64,000 bases of DNA from Klebsiella michiganensis (GTDB taxonomy: Bacteria; Pseudomonadota; Gammaproteobacteria; Enterobacterales; Enterobacteriaceae), in assembly GCF_002925905.1 (NCBI RefSeq), contig NZ_PRDB01000002.1, forward strand, positions 124,001-188,000, read 5' to 3'. Of the stretch, positions 42,060 to 53,496 are shown one piece after another (the first letter of the stretch is position 1; every line of letters begins with the position of its first letter). The notes below the pieces were generated by a model that had not been told where the DNA came from, searched no databases, and was given only the letters and a program-made list of their open reading frames with translations. The position numbers and the translations under genes are program-made.

Positions 42060-43256
42060 TCAGGCCAGCGCCGTGCGCTTTTGTCGGCTCATCAGCCAGA
42101 ACACCGCCGCGCCCGCCAGCAGAATGCCGGGAGCGGACGCGGCCATCACCCCGACGGTGCCGGTGCCCAGCGCCAGCATTTTGCCCGCCAGCAGCGGACC
42201 GCTCATCGCGCCGAGACGGCCAATCGCCACCGCCGTCCCTACGCCGGTGGCGCGGATTTCGGTGCGATAGAACAGCGGAGCCAGCGCGTAAAGCACGCTC
42301 TGGCCGCCGGTGGCAAACAGTCCGGCGACAAAGCCGGAGAAGAGCATTGCGGTCAGCGAGGACGCGGTCCCCAGCGCCAGCAGCGACGCCAGCATGCCGG
42401 TATAGATCAGCAGCGACATCCACAGCGGGCTGAGCTTATCCATCAGCGCCCCCAGCAGCAGCGTGCCGCAGGCGGCGCCGAACTGCAGGACAAACATCAC
42501 CCCCGCCGCCTCGCTGGGGCTGAACCCCTGGCCGACTAACAGCATCGGCAGCCAGTTGATCAGCATATAGACCACCAGCAGCGTGAAAAAATAGCACAGC
42601 CACAGCAGCAGCGTGGCGGTAGCGTTGCCCGGCGCGAGGAGCGTGCGCAGCGGCACGCCCCGCGCGCTGCGCTGAAACACCGGCGATTCCGGCAGCCAGC
42701 GCAGCAGCAGCGGCACCAGCAGCAGCGGAACGATACCGCCGATCCAGAACACCGTTTGCCAGGCCGCGGCAAGGCCGAAAAAGCCCAGCGCCGCCGCCAG
42801 CGCCGCGCCGATGGGGACGCCGCAGTACATCAGGCTGACCGCCCTTCCGCGAAAGCTGGGGCCGGCGGCCTCGGAGGTTAAGGCAATCAGATTCGGCAGC
42901 GCCGCGCCCAGGCCGACGCCGGTCAGCAGCCGGGCCAGCAGCAGCGTGGGATAATTCCACGCCAGCGCGGTAGCGATTGAGAACAGGCCAAAGAGCAGCA
43001 CCGAGCCCAGCAGAATTCGCTTGCGGCCATAGCGATCCGCCAGCATGCCGCCCACCAGCGCGCCGGGCAGCAGGCCGAGGATCCCGGCGCTGAAAATCCA
43101 GCCCATCTGCATTTTATCCAGCGCGAACGCCTGCGCCATGCCTACGGCGGCGATGCCTGCCGCCTGCAGATCCAGCCCTTCCATCAGGGCCACCATAAAA
43201 CAGAGCCCGACGGTTAACATCAGGCGCGAATTGCTTGCAGTCGTTGTTTGGGTCAT
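42060..43256 (-). CDS. mhpT: MFS transporter MhpT (3-(3-hydroxyphenyl)propionate)
   Basis: AAHS-family MFS protein at end of mhp operon. Confidence 0.87.
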   Translation of the reverse strand: MTQTTTASNSRLMLTVGLCFMVALMEGLDLQAAGIAAVGMAQAFALDKMQMGWIFSAGILGLLPGALVGGMLADRYGRKRILLGSVLLFGLFSIATALAWNYPTLLLARLLTGVGLGAALPNLIALTSEAAGPSFRGRAVSLMYCGVPIGAALAAALGFFGLAAAWQTVFWIGGIVPLLLVPLLLRWLPESPVFQRSARGVPLRTLLAPGNATATLLLWLCYFFTLLVVYMLINWLPMLLVGQGFSPSEAAGVMFVLQFGAACGTLLLGALMDKLSPLWMSLLIYTGMLASLLALGTASSLTAMLFSGFVAGLFATGGQSVLYALAPLFYRTEIRATGVGTAVAIGRLGAMSGPLLAGKMLALGTGTVGVMAASAPGILLAGAAVFWLMSRQKRTALA

Positions 43257-43330
43257 AGGGTACCTTTGCGATATCCGGACAAGCGGAGCAGGTGAATGGC
43301 GGCTGATACGTTGCCAGCCGCGCGTTGCTT

Positions 43331-44347
43331 TTATTTGCTGCGGTTAAGCAGATCCAGCGCGACGTCGACGATCATATCCTCCTGACCGCCCACCATCCGC
43401 CGCTTGCCGAGCTCGACGAGGATATCCACCGCGCTCAGGCCGTAGCGCCCGGCGGCCGCTTCGCTGTGGCGCAGAAAGCTGGAGTAAACCCCGGCATAGC
43501 CCAGCGCCAGCGTTTCGCGGTCAACCCGCACCGGGCGATCCTGCAGCGGGCGCACCAGCTCATCGGCGGCGTTCATCAGAGCATACAGATCGGTACCGTG
43601 ATTCCAGCCGAGCTTATCGGCGGCGGCGATAAACACCTCCAGCGGCGCGTTGCCCGCCCCAGCCCCCATCCCCGCCAGGCTGGCATCGATACGGTCGCAG
43701 CCCTCTTCCACCGCGGCGATGGAGTTGGCCACGCCGAGACTGAGGTTATGGTGCGCGTGCATCCCGGTGGCGGTTTCCGGCTTCAGCACCGCCTTGAGGG
43801 CGCGGAAGCGATCGCGAATATCGTTCATGTTCATCGCCCCGCCGGAATCCACCACGTAAATACAGGTGGCGCCGTAGGATTCCATCTTCAGCGCCTGCTG
43901 CGCCAGCTGTTCCGGGGAGGTCATATGGCTCATCATCAGGAAGCCGACGGTGTCCATGCCCAGCTCGCGGGCGAAGGCGATATGCTGCGCGGAAACATCC
44001 GCCTCGGTGCAGTGGGTCGCCACGCGCACCACCCGCGCCCCGGCCTGATACGCGTTTTTCAGGTCGTGCAGAGTGCCAATGCCGGGTAGCAATAAAGTGG
44101 CGATCTTCGCCTGGCTGACCGACTCCGCCGCCGCCTCAATCCACTGCAGGTCGCTGTACGCGCCGAAGCCGTAGTTAAAGCTGGAACCCTGCAGACCGTC
44201 GCCGTGGGCCACCTCTATCGAATCGACGCCCGCGCAATCCAGCGCCCGGGCAATCTGGCGCACATTGTCGAGCGAGTATTGATGACGAATCGCGTGCATC
44301 CCGTCGCGCAGGGTCACGTCTGAGATATAGAGTTTTTTGCCGTTCAT
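43331..44347 (-). CDS. mhpE: 4-hydroxy-2-oxovalerate aldolase MhpE
   Basis: [52 protein letters not shown]. Confidence 0.95.
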   Translation of the reverse strand: MNGKKLYISDVTLRDGMHAIRHQYSLDNVRQIARALDCAGVDSIEVAHGDGLQGSSFNYGFGAYSDLQWIEAAAESVSQAKIATLLLPGIGTLHDLKNAYQAGARVVRVATHCTEADVSAQHIAFARELGMDTVGFLMMSHMTSPEQLAQQALKMESYGATCIYVVDSGGAMNMNDIRDRFRALKAVLKPETATGMHAHHNLSLGVANSIAAVEEGCDRIDASLAGMGAGAGNAPLEVFIAAADKLGWNHGTDLYALMNAADELVRPLQDRPVRVDRETLALGYAGVYSSFLRHSEAAAGRYGLSAVDILVELGKRRMVGGQEDMIVDVALDLLNRSK

Positions 44348-45294
44348 GCTGCTTCTCCCGCCGCGTCGTTCATCGCCTGGACCATTTTTTCCGCCGTCTC
44401 CAGCGCCGCCGACGTCATAATATCGAGGTTACCCGCGTAGGCTGGCAGATAGTGCGCCGCCCCTTCGACCTCGAGATAAACCGCCGTTTTCAGGCCCGAG
44501 AAGCGGCCGACGCCCGGCAGGTTTACCGGTTTATCTTCCGGGATGACCTCAAACTGCACCTGCTGCTTCAGGCGATATCCCGGCACGTAGGCCTGCACCG
44601 CCGCCGCCATCTCGGCGATCGACGCGGCAATCGCCTGCTGCGATGCCGCTTCGCTCAGGACATAAACGGTGTCGCGCATCATCAGCGGCGGCTCCGCCGG
44701 ATTCAGCACGATAATCGCTTTGCCTTTCGCCGCGCCGCCCACTTTCTCAATGGCCTGCGAGGTGGTTTCGGTAAATTCATCAATGTTGGCGCGCGTCCCC
44801 GGCCCGGCGGATTTGCTGGCAATTGAGGCGACGATCTCCGCATAGTGCACTTTTGCCACCCGAGAGACCGCCGCCACCATCGGGATGGTGGCCTGGCCGC
44901 CGCAGGTCACCATATTGACGTTGCCTTCGGCCAGATTGGCCTCAAGATTGACCACCGGCACGCAGTACGGGCCGATGGCCGCCGGGGTCAGGTCGATCAC
45001 CCGGATCCCCGGCCTGGCTTCCCGCAGCGCGGCGTCGTTTTTCACGTGCGCTCCGGCGCTGGTGGCGTCAAAAACCACATCGATATCGGCGAATTCCGCC
45101 ATCTGCATCAGGCCGCCAACGCCCTCGTGCGTGGTGGCGACGCCCATGCGCCGGGCGCGGGCCAGGCCGTCGGACTCAGGGTCGATGCCGACCATTACCG
45201 CCATCTCCAGGTGCTGCCCGTGGCGCAGAATTTTGATCATTAAATCGGTGCCGATATTGCCGGAGCCGATAATGGCGACTTTACGTTTACTCAT
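44344..45294 (-). CDS. mhpF: Acetaldehyde dehydrogenase (acylating) MhpF
   Basis: [47 protein letters not shown]; start at internal Met about 45294. Confidence 0.94.
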   Translation of the reverse strand: MSKRKVAIIGSGNIGTDLMIKILRHGQHLEMAVMVGIDPESDGLARARRMGVATTHEGVGGLMQMAEFADIDVVFDATSAGAHVKNDAALREARPGIRVIDLTPAAIGPYCVPVVNLEANLAEGNVNMVTCGGQATIPMVAAVSRVAKVHYAEIVASIASKSAGPGTRANIDEFTETTSQAIEKVGGAAKGKAIIVLNPAEPPLMMRDTVYVLSEAASQQAIAASIAEMAAAVQAYVPGYRLKQQVQFEVIPEDKPVNLPGVGRFSGLKTAVYLEVEGAAHYLPAYAGNLDIMTSAALETAEKMVQAMNDAAGEAA

Positions 45295-46099
45295 CACTCT
45301 CTTCCTCTTTGGCGACAAAGGTCGCCGCCACTGAACCTAAACCGTCGATATGGGCGGCAAAACGATCGCCGGCGGTAATCGCCACCATCGGGCCTAACGC
45401 CCCGGTCAGCACGATATCCCCCGCCCGCAGCGGCTCGCCGAGGCTGGCCATTTTGCGCGCCAGCCACACCGCCGCGTTCAGCGGATGGCCAAGACATTCG
45501 CTGCCGCGCCCGCTGGAGACCTCTTCCTCGTTACGGGTCATGCGCATCGCGCAGTTTTTCAGATCCAGCCCATCCGGGCGCCGCGCCGGGCTACCCAGCA
45601 CGTAAACGCCGCAGGAGGCGTTATCGGCGACCGTATCGACAAAGCCAATCGACCAGTCGCGAATACGGCTGCCGACCACCTCCAGCGCGGGAAGCACCCA
45701 GTCGATGGCGGCGTACAGTTCATCAAAGGTGGTATCGGCATGCGGCAGATCGCGTTTCAGCACCAGGGCGATTTCGGCCTCCACTTTCGGCTGCAGCACC
45801 CGGGAGAACGGCACATCGGCGTTATCGCCGTAGCACATGTCGGCAAACAAGGTGCCGAAGTCCGGCTGGTCAACGCCCAGCTGCTGCTGCACTTTAGGAT
45901 GGGTCAGCCCCACCTTGCGTCCCGCCACCCGGCGGCCGTTCGCCACGTGGTGCTGCACGTTCATCCGCTGGATGGCGTAGGCCGCTTCCGCGTTGTCAAC
46001 GCCGAGCGCATCGCGCAGCGGTTCAATCGCCTGGCCGCGGCTTTCCGCCTCACGCAGACGCTGCGCTAGTTGTTCAAGAGATAAGGTTGTCATCAGCAC
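45287..46099 (-). CDS. mhpD: 2-keto-4-pentenoate hydratase MhpD
   Basis: [48 protein letters not shown]. Confidence 0.94.
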   Translation of the reverse strand: MLMTTLSLEQLAQRLREAESRGQAIEPLRDALGVDNAEAAYAIQRMNVQHHVANGRRVAGRKVGLTHPKVQQQLGVDQPDFGTLFADMCYGDNADVPFSRVLQPKVEAEIALVLKRDLPHADTTFDELYAAIDWVLPALEVVGSRIRDWSIGFVDTVADNASCGVYVLGSPARRPDGLDLKNCAMRMTRNEEEVSSGRGSECLGHPLNAAVWLARKMASLGEPLRAGDIVLTGALGPMVAITAGDRFAAHIDGLGSVAATFVAKEEESDE

Positions 46100-46102
46100 T
46101 CC

Positions 46103-46972
46103 TCAGGTACGCGCCAGAAAATCGAGCACCAGCTGGTTAAAGCTCTCCGCGTGCTCCCACTGCGCCCAGTGACCGCAGTCGCGATAGATATGCAGTTCGG
46201 AACCGTTAATGCCCGCCAGCAGGCGCAGCCCGGCGTCCATCGGTACAAAGCGATCGTTACGCCCCCAGACGATCAGGGTCTGCGCGCGGATTTCGCCGAG
46301 ACGCGGGCTAAAATCCGGGAACTGCTTCGGGTTCGCTTCCAGGCTTTGGACGAAATTATCCAGATGCTCCCGGCGCGACAGCATATTATTGAGGCGCGCT
46401 TCAAACAGCGCGTCGGTCAAATCGCGGGTATCGAAGACAAAGATGTTCATCATCTTTTTCAGGTTTTCGATGGTCGGCTCACGGTACAGGCCGTTCAGCA
46501 GCTTGATGCCTTCCGTCGGCATCGGCGTAAACAGGCTCATACCGCCGGTTCCGCCGCCCATCAGCACCAGTTTGCCGACGCGCTCCGGCCAGCTGAGGGT
46601 AAAGGCCACCGCGCTGTGTCCGCCCATCGAATTGCCCAGCAGATGCACTTTGCTGATATCCAGCTGGTCAATCACGCTTTTCAGCACCCTGGCGTTCAGG
46701 TCGGAACGGGAGCCGCGGTTGACGATAGAATCGCTTTTTCCCCAGCCGGGGCAGTCCAGCAGAATGACCCGGTAGCCCGCCTCGACCAGCGGGTCGATAT
46801 TGCGGTTAAAGTTGGCCCAGCCGGTAGCCCCGGGGCCGGAGCCGTGCAGCAGGACCACGGTTTCGTCGCCCTCGCCGCAGTCATTAAAATGGATGCGTAA
46901 TGTTTCTCCGCCCTCTTCCACGTTGAGGAAACGGCTGGTGGCGGCTTCGGTTTGCGGTTGGTAGCTCATCAT
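46103..46972 (-). CDS. mhpC: MhpC meta-cleavage product alpha/beta hydrolase
   Basis: [53 protein letters not shown] nucleophile elbow. Confidence 0.95.
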   Translation of the reverse strand: MMSYQPQTEAATSRFLNVEEGGETLRIHFNDCGEGDETVVLLHGSGPGATGWANFNRNIDPLVEAGYRVILLDCPGWGKSDSIVNRGSRSDLNARVLKSVIDQLDISKVHLLGNSMGGHSAVAFTLSWPERVGKLVLMGGGTGGMSLFTPMPTEGIKLLNGLYREPTIENLKKMMNIFVFDTRDLTDALFEARLNNMLSRREHLDNFVQSLEANPKQFPDFSPRLGEIRAQTLIVWGRNDRFVPMDAGLRLLAGINGSELHIYRDCGHWAQWEHAESFNQLVLDFLART

Positions 46973-46986
46973 ATTCTCCCGTTAAT

Positions 46987-47949
46987 TCAGTTCTGCGCGG
47001 CGGCGCTCAGCGAGCCAAATCCGGCAATCCACTCGGGGATTGGTCGGTAATAGCGGCCTTCGCAGCGCCAGCGGCCAAATGCGGATAGCGCGGCAAAGGC
47101 GGCCACCCAGGCTTTAATTTCGTGCGTCGATTTCCCGGCCATTGCCGACAGCTCTTCGTTACTGACGGCATCCAGCTCCGCCAGCCGCCCCTGCTCCAGC
47201 AGGCTCATAAAGCGGGTATCCCAGACGGGGTTGAGCGGATAGAGCGAGTTCTGGTCCTCGATAAACTGCTTCGCCGCGCTAATGACCCGCTGCTGGCGCA
47301 GTTCACGCTCGTCCGGCGGCAGCTGCCTGCCGCTGCCCAGCAGCCGGTCGCGCATATGGGCATCGGCCTTCGCCAGCTCCGGTACCGGCGGCTGATGCGA
47401 CAGGCCGCCGGAGCCAAGGATTAATACCCGTTTATTGAGGGTGGTCAGGAAGCGGCCAATGGCTTCGCCCAGCATGCGGGTGCGCTGAAAGCCCGGCAGC
47501 GGCGACGCCACGCCGTTGATAAACACCGGCAGAACCGGCAGGGTATCCAGCCCGCCGAGCAGGAACTCCAGCGGTTGCGCAAAGCCGTGATCCACCTGCA
47601 TGCAGTAGGAGACCGCCAGATCGATGCCCTCTTTCATCACCGCGTGGGCGCAGGCCTCCGCCAGCGCCGTCGGCACCGGCAGAACGCCGCTGGCGCTGCT
47701 GAAGTCGCCGATAGCGGTCGCCCCGATGCCTAAACAGAACGGCGGCATCACATCGTAGAAAAAGCCGTTGTAGTGATCGGGAGCAAACAGCACCACCAGC
47801 TCCGGGTCGAAGGCGGCAATGCGCGCCCGCGCGTCGGCGATAGTGCCGTTCACTTCGTCCAGTACCGCCTGTTCCGGGTCAACGTAGCCCACCAGCGGGG
47901 TATGGGAGAGGCAATGAAGATACGCGTTCATATCAGGCCACCTGTTCAA
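46987..47949 (-). CDS. mhpB: MhpB extradiol dioxygenase
   Basis: [28 protein letters not shown]...[20 protein letters not shown]; start likely at internal Met about 47931. Confidence 0.95.
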   Translation of the reverse strand: MNRWPDMNAYLHCLSHTPLVGYVDPEQAVLDEVNGTIADARARIAAFDPELVVLFAPDHYNGFFYDVMPPFCLGIGATAIGDFSSASGVLPVPTALAEACAHAVMKEGIDLAVSYCMQVDHGFAQPLEFLLGGLDTLPVLPVFINGVASPLPGFQRTRMLGEAIGRFLTTLNKRVLILGSGGLSHQPPVPELAKADAHMRDRLLGSGRQLPPDERELRQQRVISAAKQFIEDQNSLYPLNPVWDTRFMSLLEQGRLAELDAVSNEELSAMAGKSTHEIKAWVAAFAALSAFGRWRCEGRYYRPIPEWIAGFGSLSAAAQN

Positions 47950-49633
47950 TCGTTGTTGCCGCCTGCGCGGAAGCCAGCTGCATCTTGCTCGCCAGCGCGT
48001 CGAGCTTTTTGCTCAGGGTTTGCGGGATGGCCACGGTGGCGACGAAGCGGTCCGGACGCACCACGGCAATGGCGGTATCGTGCTGCGCGAACCAGCTTTT
48101 CAGGCGGTTTTGCGTATCGCCGACGCGGATAACGCCGGGCACGTTGTCCTGATCGCAATGAATCTGCACCTCCGGCACCACCTGGATAAAGCGCACCCCG
48201 ACCGCGCGCCAGCGGGCAATTTGCTCATCGTTGAGCCCCCACTGCGGATTACAGCCCCAGGCGATAATGGCGAATCTGGCGCCAATCACCTCATCGAGCA
48301 GCGTCACCTGCCCGTTTTCCAGCGTCACCTTCGGCTGGATAAACATTTTGCCGACCGGGGACGTTTTGCTTTCGCCTTCCGCCAGCAGCGCGCCGTCGCG
48401 ATACTGCGGCATCGGCTTGAAACGCATTTCAAGGAAGTAGCGTTTAACCGGCGGCAGATAGTTGAGCAGCCACGAAACGCCGTCGCGCACCGCGCCGTGC
48501 CAGCGTTTCGGCGGCGCCAGGACGTTGCCGGCGGTGACCGACAGGTCGATCATCGCTTTGGCGTGATCGCGCCGCTCCTGCTGGTAGCTGTCCAGCAGCG
48601 CCTCTCCGGCTTTGCCGTTCACCACCAGCGCCAGCTTCCAGGCCAGGTTAAAGGCGTCGCGCATACCGCTGTTGTAGCCCTGCCCCTGCCACACCGGCAT
48701 GATGTGCGCCGCGTCGCCCGCCAGCAGTACGCGATCGACGCGAAAGCGTTCGGCGATGCGCGCGTTGTGGGTGTAGACGCGCTGGCGAATCAGCTCGACG
48801 TTATCCGGGTCCGGCAGCACCTTGCTCAATAGCTGGCGCATCTTGCGCGGCTCGCTGAGCTGGGCTTCGGTTTCGCCGGGCATGACCATAAATTCGAAAC
48901 GCCGTACCCCGTGCGGCAGCGCGGCGGAGACGTACGGGCGCACCGGGTCGCAGCACAGGTAGACGTGCGGCGTCGCCAGCGGATCGTTGGCGATATCAAT
49001 AACAATCCATTGATTCGGCGCGGTTTTGCCTTCGAAGGGAATATTCAGCGCGCGACGAATGAAGCTGGCTCCGCCGTCGCAGGCCACCAGCCAGTCGGCG
49101 CGCACGGTTTCCCGCTCGCCGTCGCTGCCTTTGACGTTCAGGGTGACACCGTCACTATTCTGGCTAAAGGCCTCTACTTCGCGGGAAAACAGGCAGCGCA
49201 CGTGGGGGAAACGGCTGAGGCCGTCGTACAGCACCGCGTCCACCTGCGGCTGAATAAACGCATTGCGGCGCGACCAGCCAAACTCGTCGGTCATTGGCTG
49301 AATATCGGCAAAGCAGCGCCCTTTCGGGGTGAGAAAGCGCATCGCGTGCCACGGCGTAGTATGCGGCAGCACGTTGTCGACCAGCCCCACCGCCTGCATC
49401 GCCCGCAGCGCCTCATCGTCGATACCGATGGCGCGGGGATAATCGATCAGCGACTCGAGCTTCTCAATCAGCACGACGCTGACGCCCATCTGCCCGAGGT
49501 AGTTGGCGATGGTCAGGCCAACCGGACCGGCGCCGGCAATAGCGACCTGCGCGCTGTGCTGTACCGCGGGTTGGATATCAGGATTGGATGTTGTCATTTT
49601 CAAAACCTCACGCTTCGGACAAATTGCCGTCAC
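47933..49633 (-). CDS. mhpA: MhpA FAD-dependent hydroxylase
   Basis: [58 protein letters not shown]. Confidence 0.94.
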   Translation of the reverse strand: MTAICPKREVLKMTTSNPDIQPAVQHSAQVAIAGAGPVGLTIANYLGQMGVSVVLIEKLESLIDYPRAIGIDDEALRAMQAVGLVDNVLPHTTPWHAMRFLTPKGRCFADIQPMTDEFGWSRRNAFIQPQVDAVLYDGLSRFPHVRCLFSREVEAFSQNSDGVTLNVKGSDGERETVRADWLVACDGGASFIRRALNIPFEGKTAPNQWIVIDIANDPLATPHVYLCCDPVRPYVSAALPHGVRRFEFMVMPGETEAQLSEPRKMRQLLSKVLPDPDNVELIRQRVYTHNARIAERFRVDRVLLAGDAAHIMPVWQGQGYNSGMRDAFNLAWKLALVVNGKAGEALLDSYQQERRDHAKAMIDLSVTAGNVLAPPKRWHGAVRDGVSWLLNYLPPVKRYFLEMRFKPMPQYRDGALLAEGESKTSPVGKMFIQPKVTLENGQVTLLDEVIGARFAIIAWGCNPQWGLNDEQIARWRAVGVRFIQVVPEVQIHCDQDNVPGVIRVGDTQNRLKSWFAQHDTAIAVVRPDRFVATVAIPQTLSKKLDALASKMQLASAQAATTIEQVA

Positions 49634-49738
49634 CGCACAACCTTCAGCAGGGCAATTTGTTAACTAAATGTGAATTTATTTTTATTGTGAGGTCAGTATA
49701 GGGTCGGTGATTTGCGCTACAATCAAAACATTACCGGA

Positions 49739-49755
49739 TGAGCACCAGGTGCACA
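49739..49755 (+). promoter_or_regulatory. Candidate MhpR operator
   Basis: TGAGCACCAGGTGCACA; reverse complement TGTGCACCTGGTGCTCA closely matches the recalled E. coli palindrome GGTGCACCTGGTGCACA. Confidence 0.6.
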
Positions 49756-49787
49756 TGATTGTTTATAATGATTTTTATTGAGGACGC

Positions 49788-50594
49788 ATGAACGAAAACG
49801 CTTCGGCAGATTACAAAACGGTGCGCGGATTGAGCCGCGGATTATTGTTATTAAATTTGTTAAATAAATTCGACGGAGGCGCGACGGTCGGCACCCTGGC
49901 CGAGTTTAGCGGCCTGCATCGCACGACCGTCAGGCGGCTGCTGGAAACGCTGCAGGACGAGGGTTACGTGCGCCGCAGCCGCTCCGATGACAGCTTTCGC
50001 CTGACGATTAAAGTGCGTCAGTTAAGTGAGGGATTTCGTGACGAACATTGGATTTCTGCCCTCGCCACGCCGCTGCTTGGCGAGCTGCTGCGCGAGGTTT
50101 TATGGCCGACAGACATCACCACCCTGGACGTCGATGCGATGGTGGTGCGCGAAACCACCCACCGCTTCAGCCGCCTCTCCTTCCACCGGGCGATGGTCGG
50201 CCGCCGCCTGCCGCTGCTGCTGACCGCTTCGGGATTAACCTGGCTGGCCTTCGCGCCGGAACATGAACGAAGCCCGATTGTTGAGATGCTGGCCGCCCGC
50301 CCGGAAGCGGAGTATCAGCTGGCGCGCGAGCCGGAAAAACTGGCCGCCATCCTCGCACGCACCCGGCAAAACGGCTACGGCGAAAACTTTCGCGGCTGGC
50401 AGCAGGAGGAGAAAATCGCTTCCATTGCCGTCCCCATTCGCCGCCAGCAGCGGGTTATCGGCTGCCTGAACCTGGTCTATATGGCCAAAGCCATGACCAT
50501 TGACCAGGCGGCGCAAAAGTACCTCACCTCGCTGCAGAAGGTCGCTGCCCGCATAGAAGAACGGATGTCCGATGAAGAGGTGTTTTATCAATAA
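49788..50594 (+). CDS. mhpR: IclR-family regulator MhpR
   Basis: HTH GLHRTTVRRLLETLQDEGYVRR; divergent from mhpA. Confidence 0.92.
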   Translation: MNENASADYKTVRGLSRGLLLLNLLNKFDGGATVGTLAEFSGLHRTTVRRLLETLQDEGYVRRSRSDDSFRLTIKVRQLSEGFRDEHWISALATPLLGELLREVLWPTDITTLDVDAMVVRETTHRFSRLSFHRAMVGRRLPLLLTASGLTWLAFAPEHERSPIVEMLAARPEAEYQLAREPEKLAAILARTRQNGYGENFRGWQQEEKIASIAVPIRRQQRVIGCLNLVYMAKAMTIDQAAQKYLTSLQKVAARIEERMSDEEVFYQ

Positions 50595-50641
50595 CCTTGT
50601 CCATAGGGGGTAAATCGCCCGTCAGCCATTGCGCCCGGACT

Positions 50642-50665
50642 CGTTATATATTTTAATATACAACG
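50642..50665 (+). promoter_or_regulatory. ModE-like operator upstream of FecCD-type ABC operon
   Basis: CGTTATATATTTTAATATACAACG: same length and arm layout as the E. coli modA ModE site (CGTTATAT-N8-ACATAACG, recalled). Confidence 0.65.
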
Positions 50666-50691
50666 ATTTTTCCTTTGCCGCTGAGCCCATC

Positions 50692-51750
50692 ATGTCCAGA
50701 CATCCGCGCGTTTTCTTTGCTATGGCGCTGTTAAGCGCCAGCCTGTTTGCCGGTCAGGCCTTTGCCGACCGCACCCTCACCGACCAGCTGGGTCGTGAAG
50801 TCACCCTCCCCGACCACGTCACCCGCGCCGTGGTGCTCCAGCATCAGACCTTAAACCTGCTGGTGCAGCTTAACGCCGCTGACGACGTCGTCGGCGTCAT
50901 GAGCAGCTGGAAAAAGCAGCTTGGCCCGCAGTTTGCGCGCTTTATGCCGGCTATTGAGACACTACCTATGCCGGGCGATCTGACGCAGGTCAATATCGAG
51001 AGCCTGCTGGCGCTGCATCCCCAGGTGGTGTTCGTTGCCAACTACGCGCCGCAGGCGATGATCCAGCAGATCCAGGACGCCGGGATCCCGGTGGTGGCAG
51101 TCTCTCTGCGCCAGGATGCCGCGGGTGAGAAAAACAAAATGAACCCGACGATGGCCGATGAAGAGCTGGCCTATAACGAGGGGCTGAAACAGGGGATCCG
51201 CCTGATTGGCGAAGTGGTCGGCCGTCAGGCTCAGGCCGAAGCGCTGATTCAATACACCTTCAGCGCGCGCAGGCTGGCTAACGCGCCGGTTGCCGATATC
51301 CCGGAAAACGAGCGGGTGCGGGTATATATGGCCAATCCGGACCTCAACACCTACGGCTCGGGCAAATATACCGGCCTGATGATGAAGCACGCCGGGGCGC
51401 TGAACGTTGCCGCCGCCAGCGTAAAGGGCGCGCGCCAGGTCTCGCTGGAGCAGGTGCTGCAGTGGGATCCGCAGGTGATTTTCGTACAGGACCGCTACCC
51501 GGAGGTGGTCAAACAGATACAAAACGACCCGCAGTGGCAGAGCATTGACGCGGTCAAAAATCACCGCGTGTGGCTGATGCCGGAATACGCCAAGGCCTGG
51601 GGCTACCCGATGCCGGAGGCGCTGGCGATCGGCGAGCTGTGGATGGCGAAAAAACTCTACCCCTCACGCTATAACAGCGTCGATGTCGAGGCGAAGGCGC
51701 GGGAGTACTATCAGCGTTTCTACCGCGTGAAGTGGACGCCGGATGCGTAG
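50692..51750 (+). CDS. Periplasmic binding protein, class III (BtuF/FecB/MolA-like)
   Basis: MSRHPRVFFAMALLSASLFAGQAFADRTLTDQLGREVTLPDHVTRAV signal peptide and SBP fold. Confidence 0.87.
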   Translation: MSRHPRVFFAMALLSASLFAGQAFADRTLTDQLGREVTLPDHVTRAVVLQHQTLNLLVQLNAADDVVGVMSSWKKQLGPQFARFMPAIETLPMPGDLTQVNIESLLALHPQVVFVANYAPQAMIQQIQDAGIPVVAVSLRQDAAGEKNKMNPTMADEELAYNEGLKQGIRLIGEVVGRQAQAEALIQYTFSARRLANAPVADIPENERVRVYMANPDLNTYGSGKYTGLMMKHAGALNVAAASVKGARQVSLEQVLQWDPQVIFVQDRYPEVVKQIQNDPQWQSIDAVKNHRVWLMPEYAKAWGYPMPEALAIGELWMAKKLYPSRYNSVDVEAKAREYYQRFYRVKWTPDA

Positions 51751-52747
51751 TCATCGTCATCCGGCCCTGCTGCAATGTACCCTCGCGCTGGTGACGATCG
51801 TGATTGCAATCGCTTCACTCTGCCTCGGGCAGTATCCGTTAAGCCTGGCGGAAGTTTTTCGCCAGCTGGCGCATCTTTCTCCCCTCGACGGCGTCGCCGG
51901 CCAGGTCGTGTGGTCGGTGCGGCTGCCGAGGATCGTGATGGCGCTGCTGGCCGGCGGCGCGCTGGGGCTATGCGGGGCCACCTTACAGGGCGTATTCCAG
52001 AATCCGCTGGTGGACCCGCATATCATCGGCGTCACCTCCGGTTCCGCCTTCGGCGGGACGCTGGCGATTCTGCTGGGGCTGAACGCCGCGCTGATGATGG
52101 CCTCGACCTTTCTCTTCGGCCTTGCCGCGCTGATGCTGGTCTATCTGATAGCCGCGCTGCAGGGGCGCGAAAGCACCCTGGTGCTGATCCTCTCAGGCAT
52201 TATCCTCAGCGGCTTTTTTGCCGCCCTGGTGAGCCTGATGCAGTACCTGGCCGATAGCGAAGAGACGCTGCCGAATATTGTTTTCTGGCTGCTCGGCAGC
52301 TTCGCCACCGCCAGCTGGCACAAAGTCCTGCTGATGGCGCTACCGGTAGCCTGCGCCGCGATGGTGCTGTTTAAGCTCCGCTGGCGGATTAACCTGCTGG
52401 CGCTGGAGGAGAAAGATGCCCGCGGTCTGGGGGTTGCGGTGACCGGGCTGCGTCGCGGGGTGCTGGTGTGCTGCGCGGTGCTGGTCGCCGCTCAGGTGGC
52501 GGTCAGCGGCAGCATCGCGTGGGTCGGGCTGGTGATCCCGCATCTGGCGCGGCTGCTGGCCGGCGCCGACCACCGGCGTCTTCTCCCTACCGCCTTCTGG
52601 CTCGGCGGCGGTTTTATGATCGTCGTCGATGACCTCGCCCGCACGCTGATCCAGGCCGAAATCCCCATTGGAATCATCACCGCGCTTCTTGGCGCGCCGC
52701 TGTTTACCTGGCTGCTGGTGCAGTCGCGACGCACAGGCGCGCGCTGA
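51743..52747 (+). CDS. FecCD/BtuC-family permease
   Basis: VRLPRIVMALLAGGALGLCGATLQGVFQNPLVDPHIIGVTSGSAFG. Confidence 0.9.
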   Translation: MRSHRHPALLQCTLALVTIVIAIASLCLGQYPLSLAEVFRQLAHLSPLDGVAGQVVWSVRLPRIVMALLAGGALGLCGATLQGVFQNPLVDPHIIGVTSGSAFGGTLAILLGLNAALMMASTFLFGLAALMLVYLIAALQGRESTLVLILSGIILSGFFAALVSLMQYLADSEETLPNIVFWLLGSFATASWHKVLLMALPVACAAMVLFKLRWRINLLALEEKDARGLGVAVTGLRRGVLVCCAVLVAAQVAVSGSIAWVGLVIPHLARLLAGADHRRLLPTAFWLGGGFMIVVDDLARTLIQAEIPIGIITALLGAPLFTWLLVQSRRTGAR

Positions 52748-53496
52748 TGACCCTTTCCCTACAGTTAAGCGACCTGCTCTACGGCCACAGCCGACCGCTG
52801 TTCGCACCGCTGAACCTGCAGTGCCGTTCCGGCGATATCTGGGCGGTGCTCGGCGCTAACGGCCGCGGCAAAAGCACTCTGCTCGATACCCTGACCGGCG
52901 TACTGACGCAGCTCGGCGGTGGGTTTACCTGCGCGGGCGGTCTCGCCATCGTGCCGCAGCATTTTCGCCCGGCTTTTGGCTGGCAGGTGCGCGACGTGGT
53001 GCTGATGGGACGGGCGCGCCACGTTAATCTGTTCGCTCAGCCAACAGCGGAAGACGAACGTGAGGTGCAGAAGGCGCTGGCGCAGCTGGGGATCGCGGCG
53101 CTGGCCGACAAGGCGTTTTGCGCGCTGTCCGGCGGCCAGCAGCAGCTGGTGCTTATCGCCAGGGCGCTGGTGGGCGCCAGCCAGAATATCCTGCTGGATG
53201 AACCCTGCTCGGCGCTGGATCTGGCCAATCAGCAGCTGGTGCTGCAGCTCATCAGCGACCTGGCCCATCGCCAGAAGCGGACGGTGCTGTTTACCACGCA
53301 CGATCCGACCCACGCCCTGCAGGTGGCGAACCAGACCTTGCTGCTGCTGCCCGACGGTGAATGGCTGGCGGGAGAATCAGCCGCCGTACTGACGGAAGCG
53401 AATCTTCAGCGCGCGTATGGTTTAGCGGTACGCAAAGTCCATCCCCCCGGGTCGGCGCTGCCGCTGCTGGCTCCGCAGTTTACGATTCGTCGCTGA
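52747..53496 (+). CDS. ABC transporter ATP-binding protein (BtuD/FecE/MolC-like)
   Basis: GANGRGKSTLLDTLTGV; LSGGQQQLVLIARALVGASQNILLDEPCSALD. Confidence 0.9.
   Translation: MTLSLQLSDLLYGHSRPLFAPLNLQCRSGDIWAVLGANGRGKSTLLDTLTGVLTQLGGGFTCAGGLAIVPQHFRPAFGWQVRDVVLMGRARHVNLFAQPTAEDEREVQKALAQLGIAALADKAFCALSGGQQQLVLIARALVGASQNILLDEPCSALDLANQQLVLQLISDLAHRQKRTVLFTTHDPTHALQVANQTLLLLPDGEWLAGESAAVLTEANLQRAYGLAVRKVHPPGSALPLLAPQFTIRR

Noticed and set aside
50692-53496. Calling this operon a plain vitamin B12 or ferric-siderophore importer
   Set aside because: Homology alone cannot decide among metals; the upstream site looks like ModE rather than Fur or a cobalamin riboswitch.
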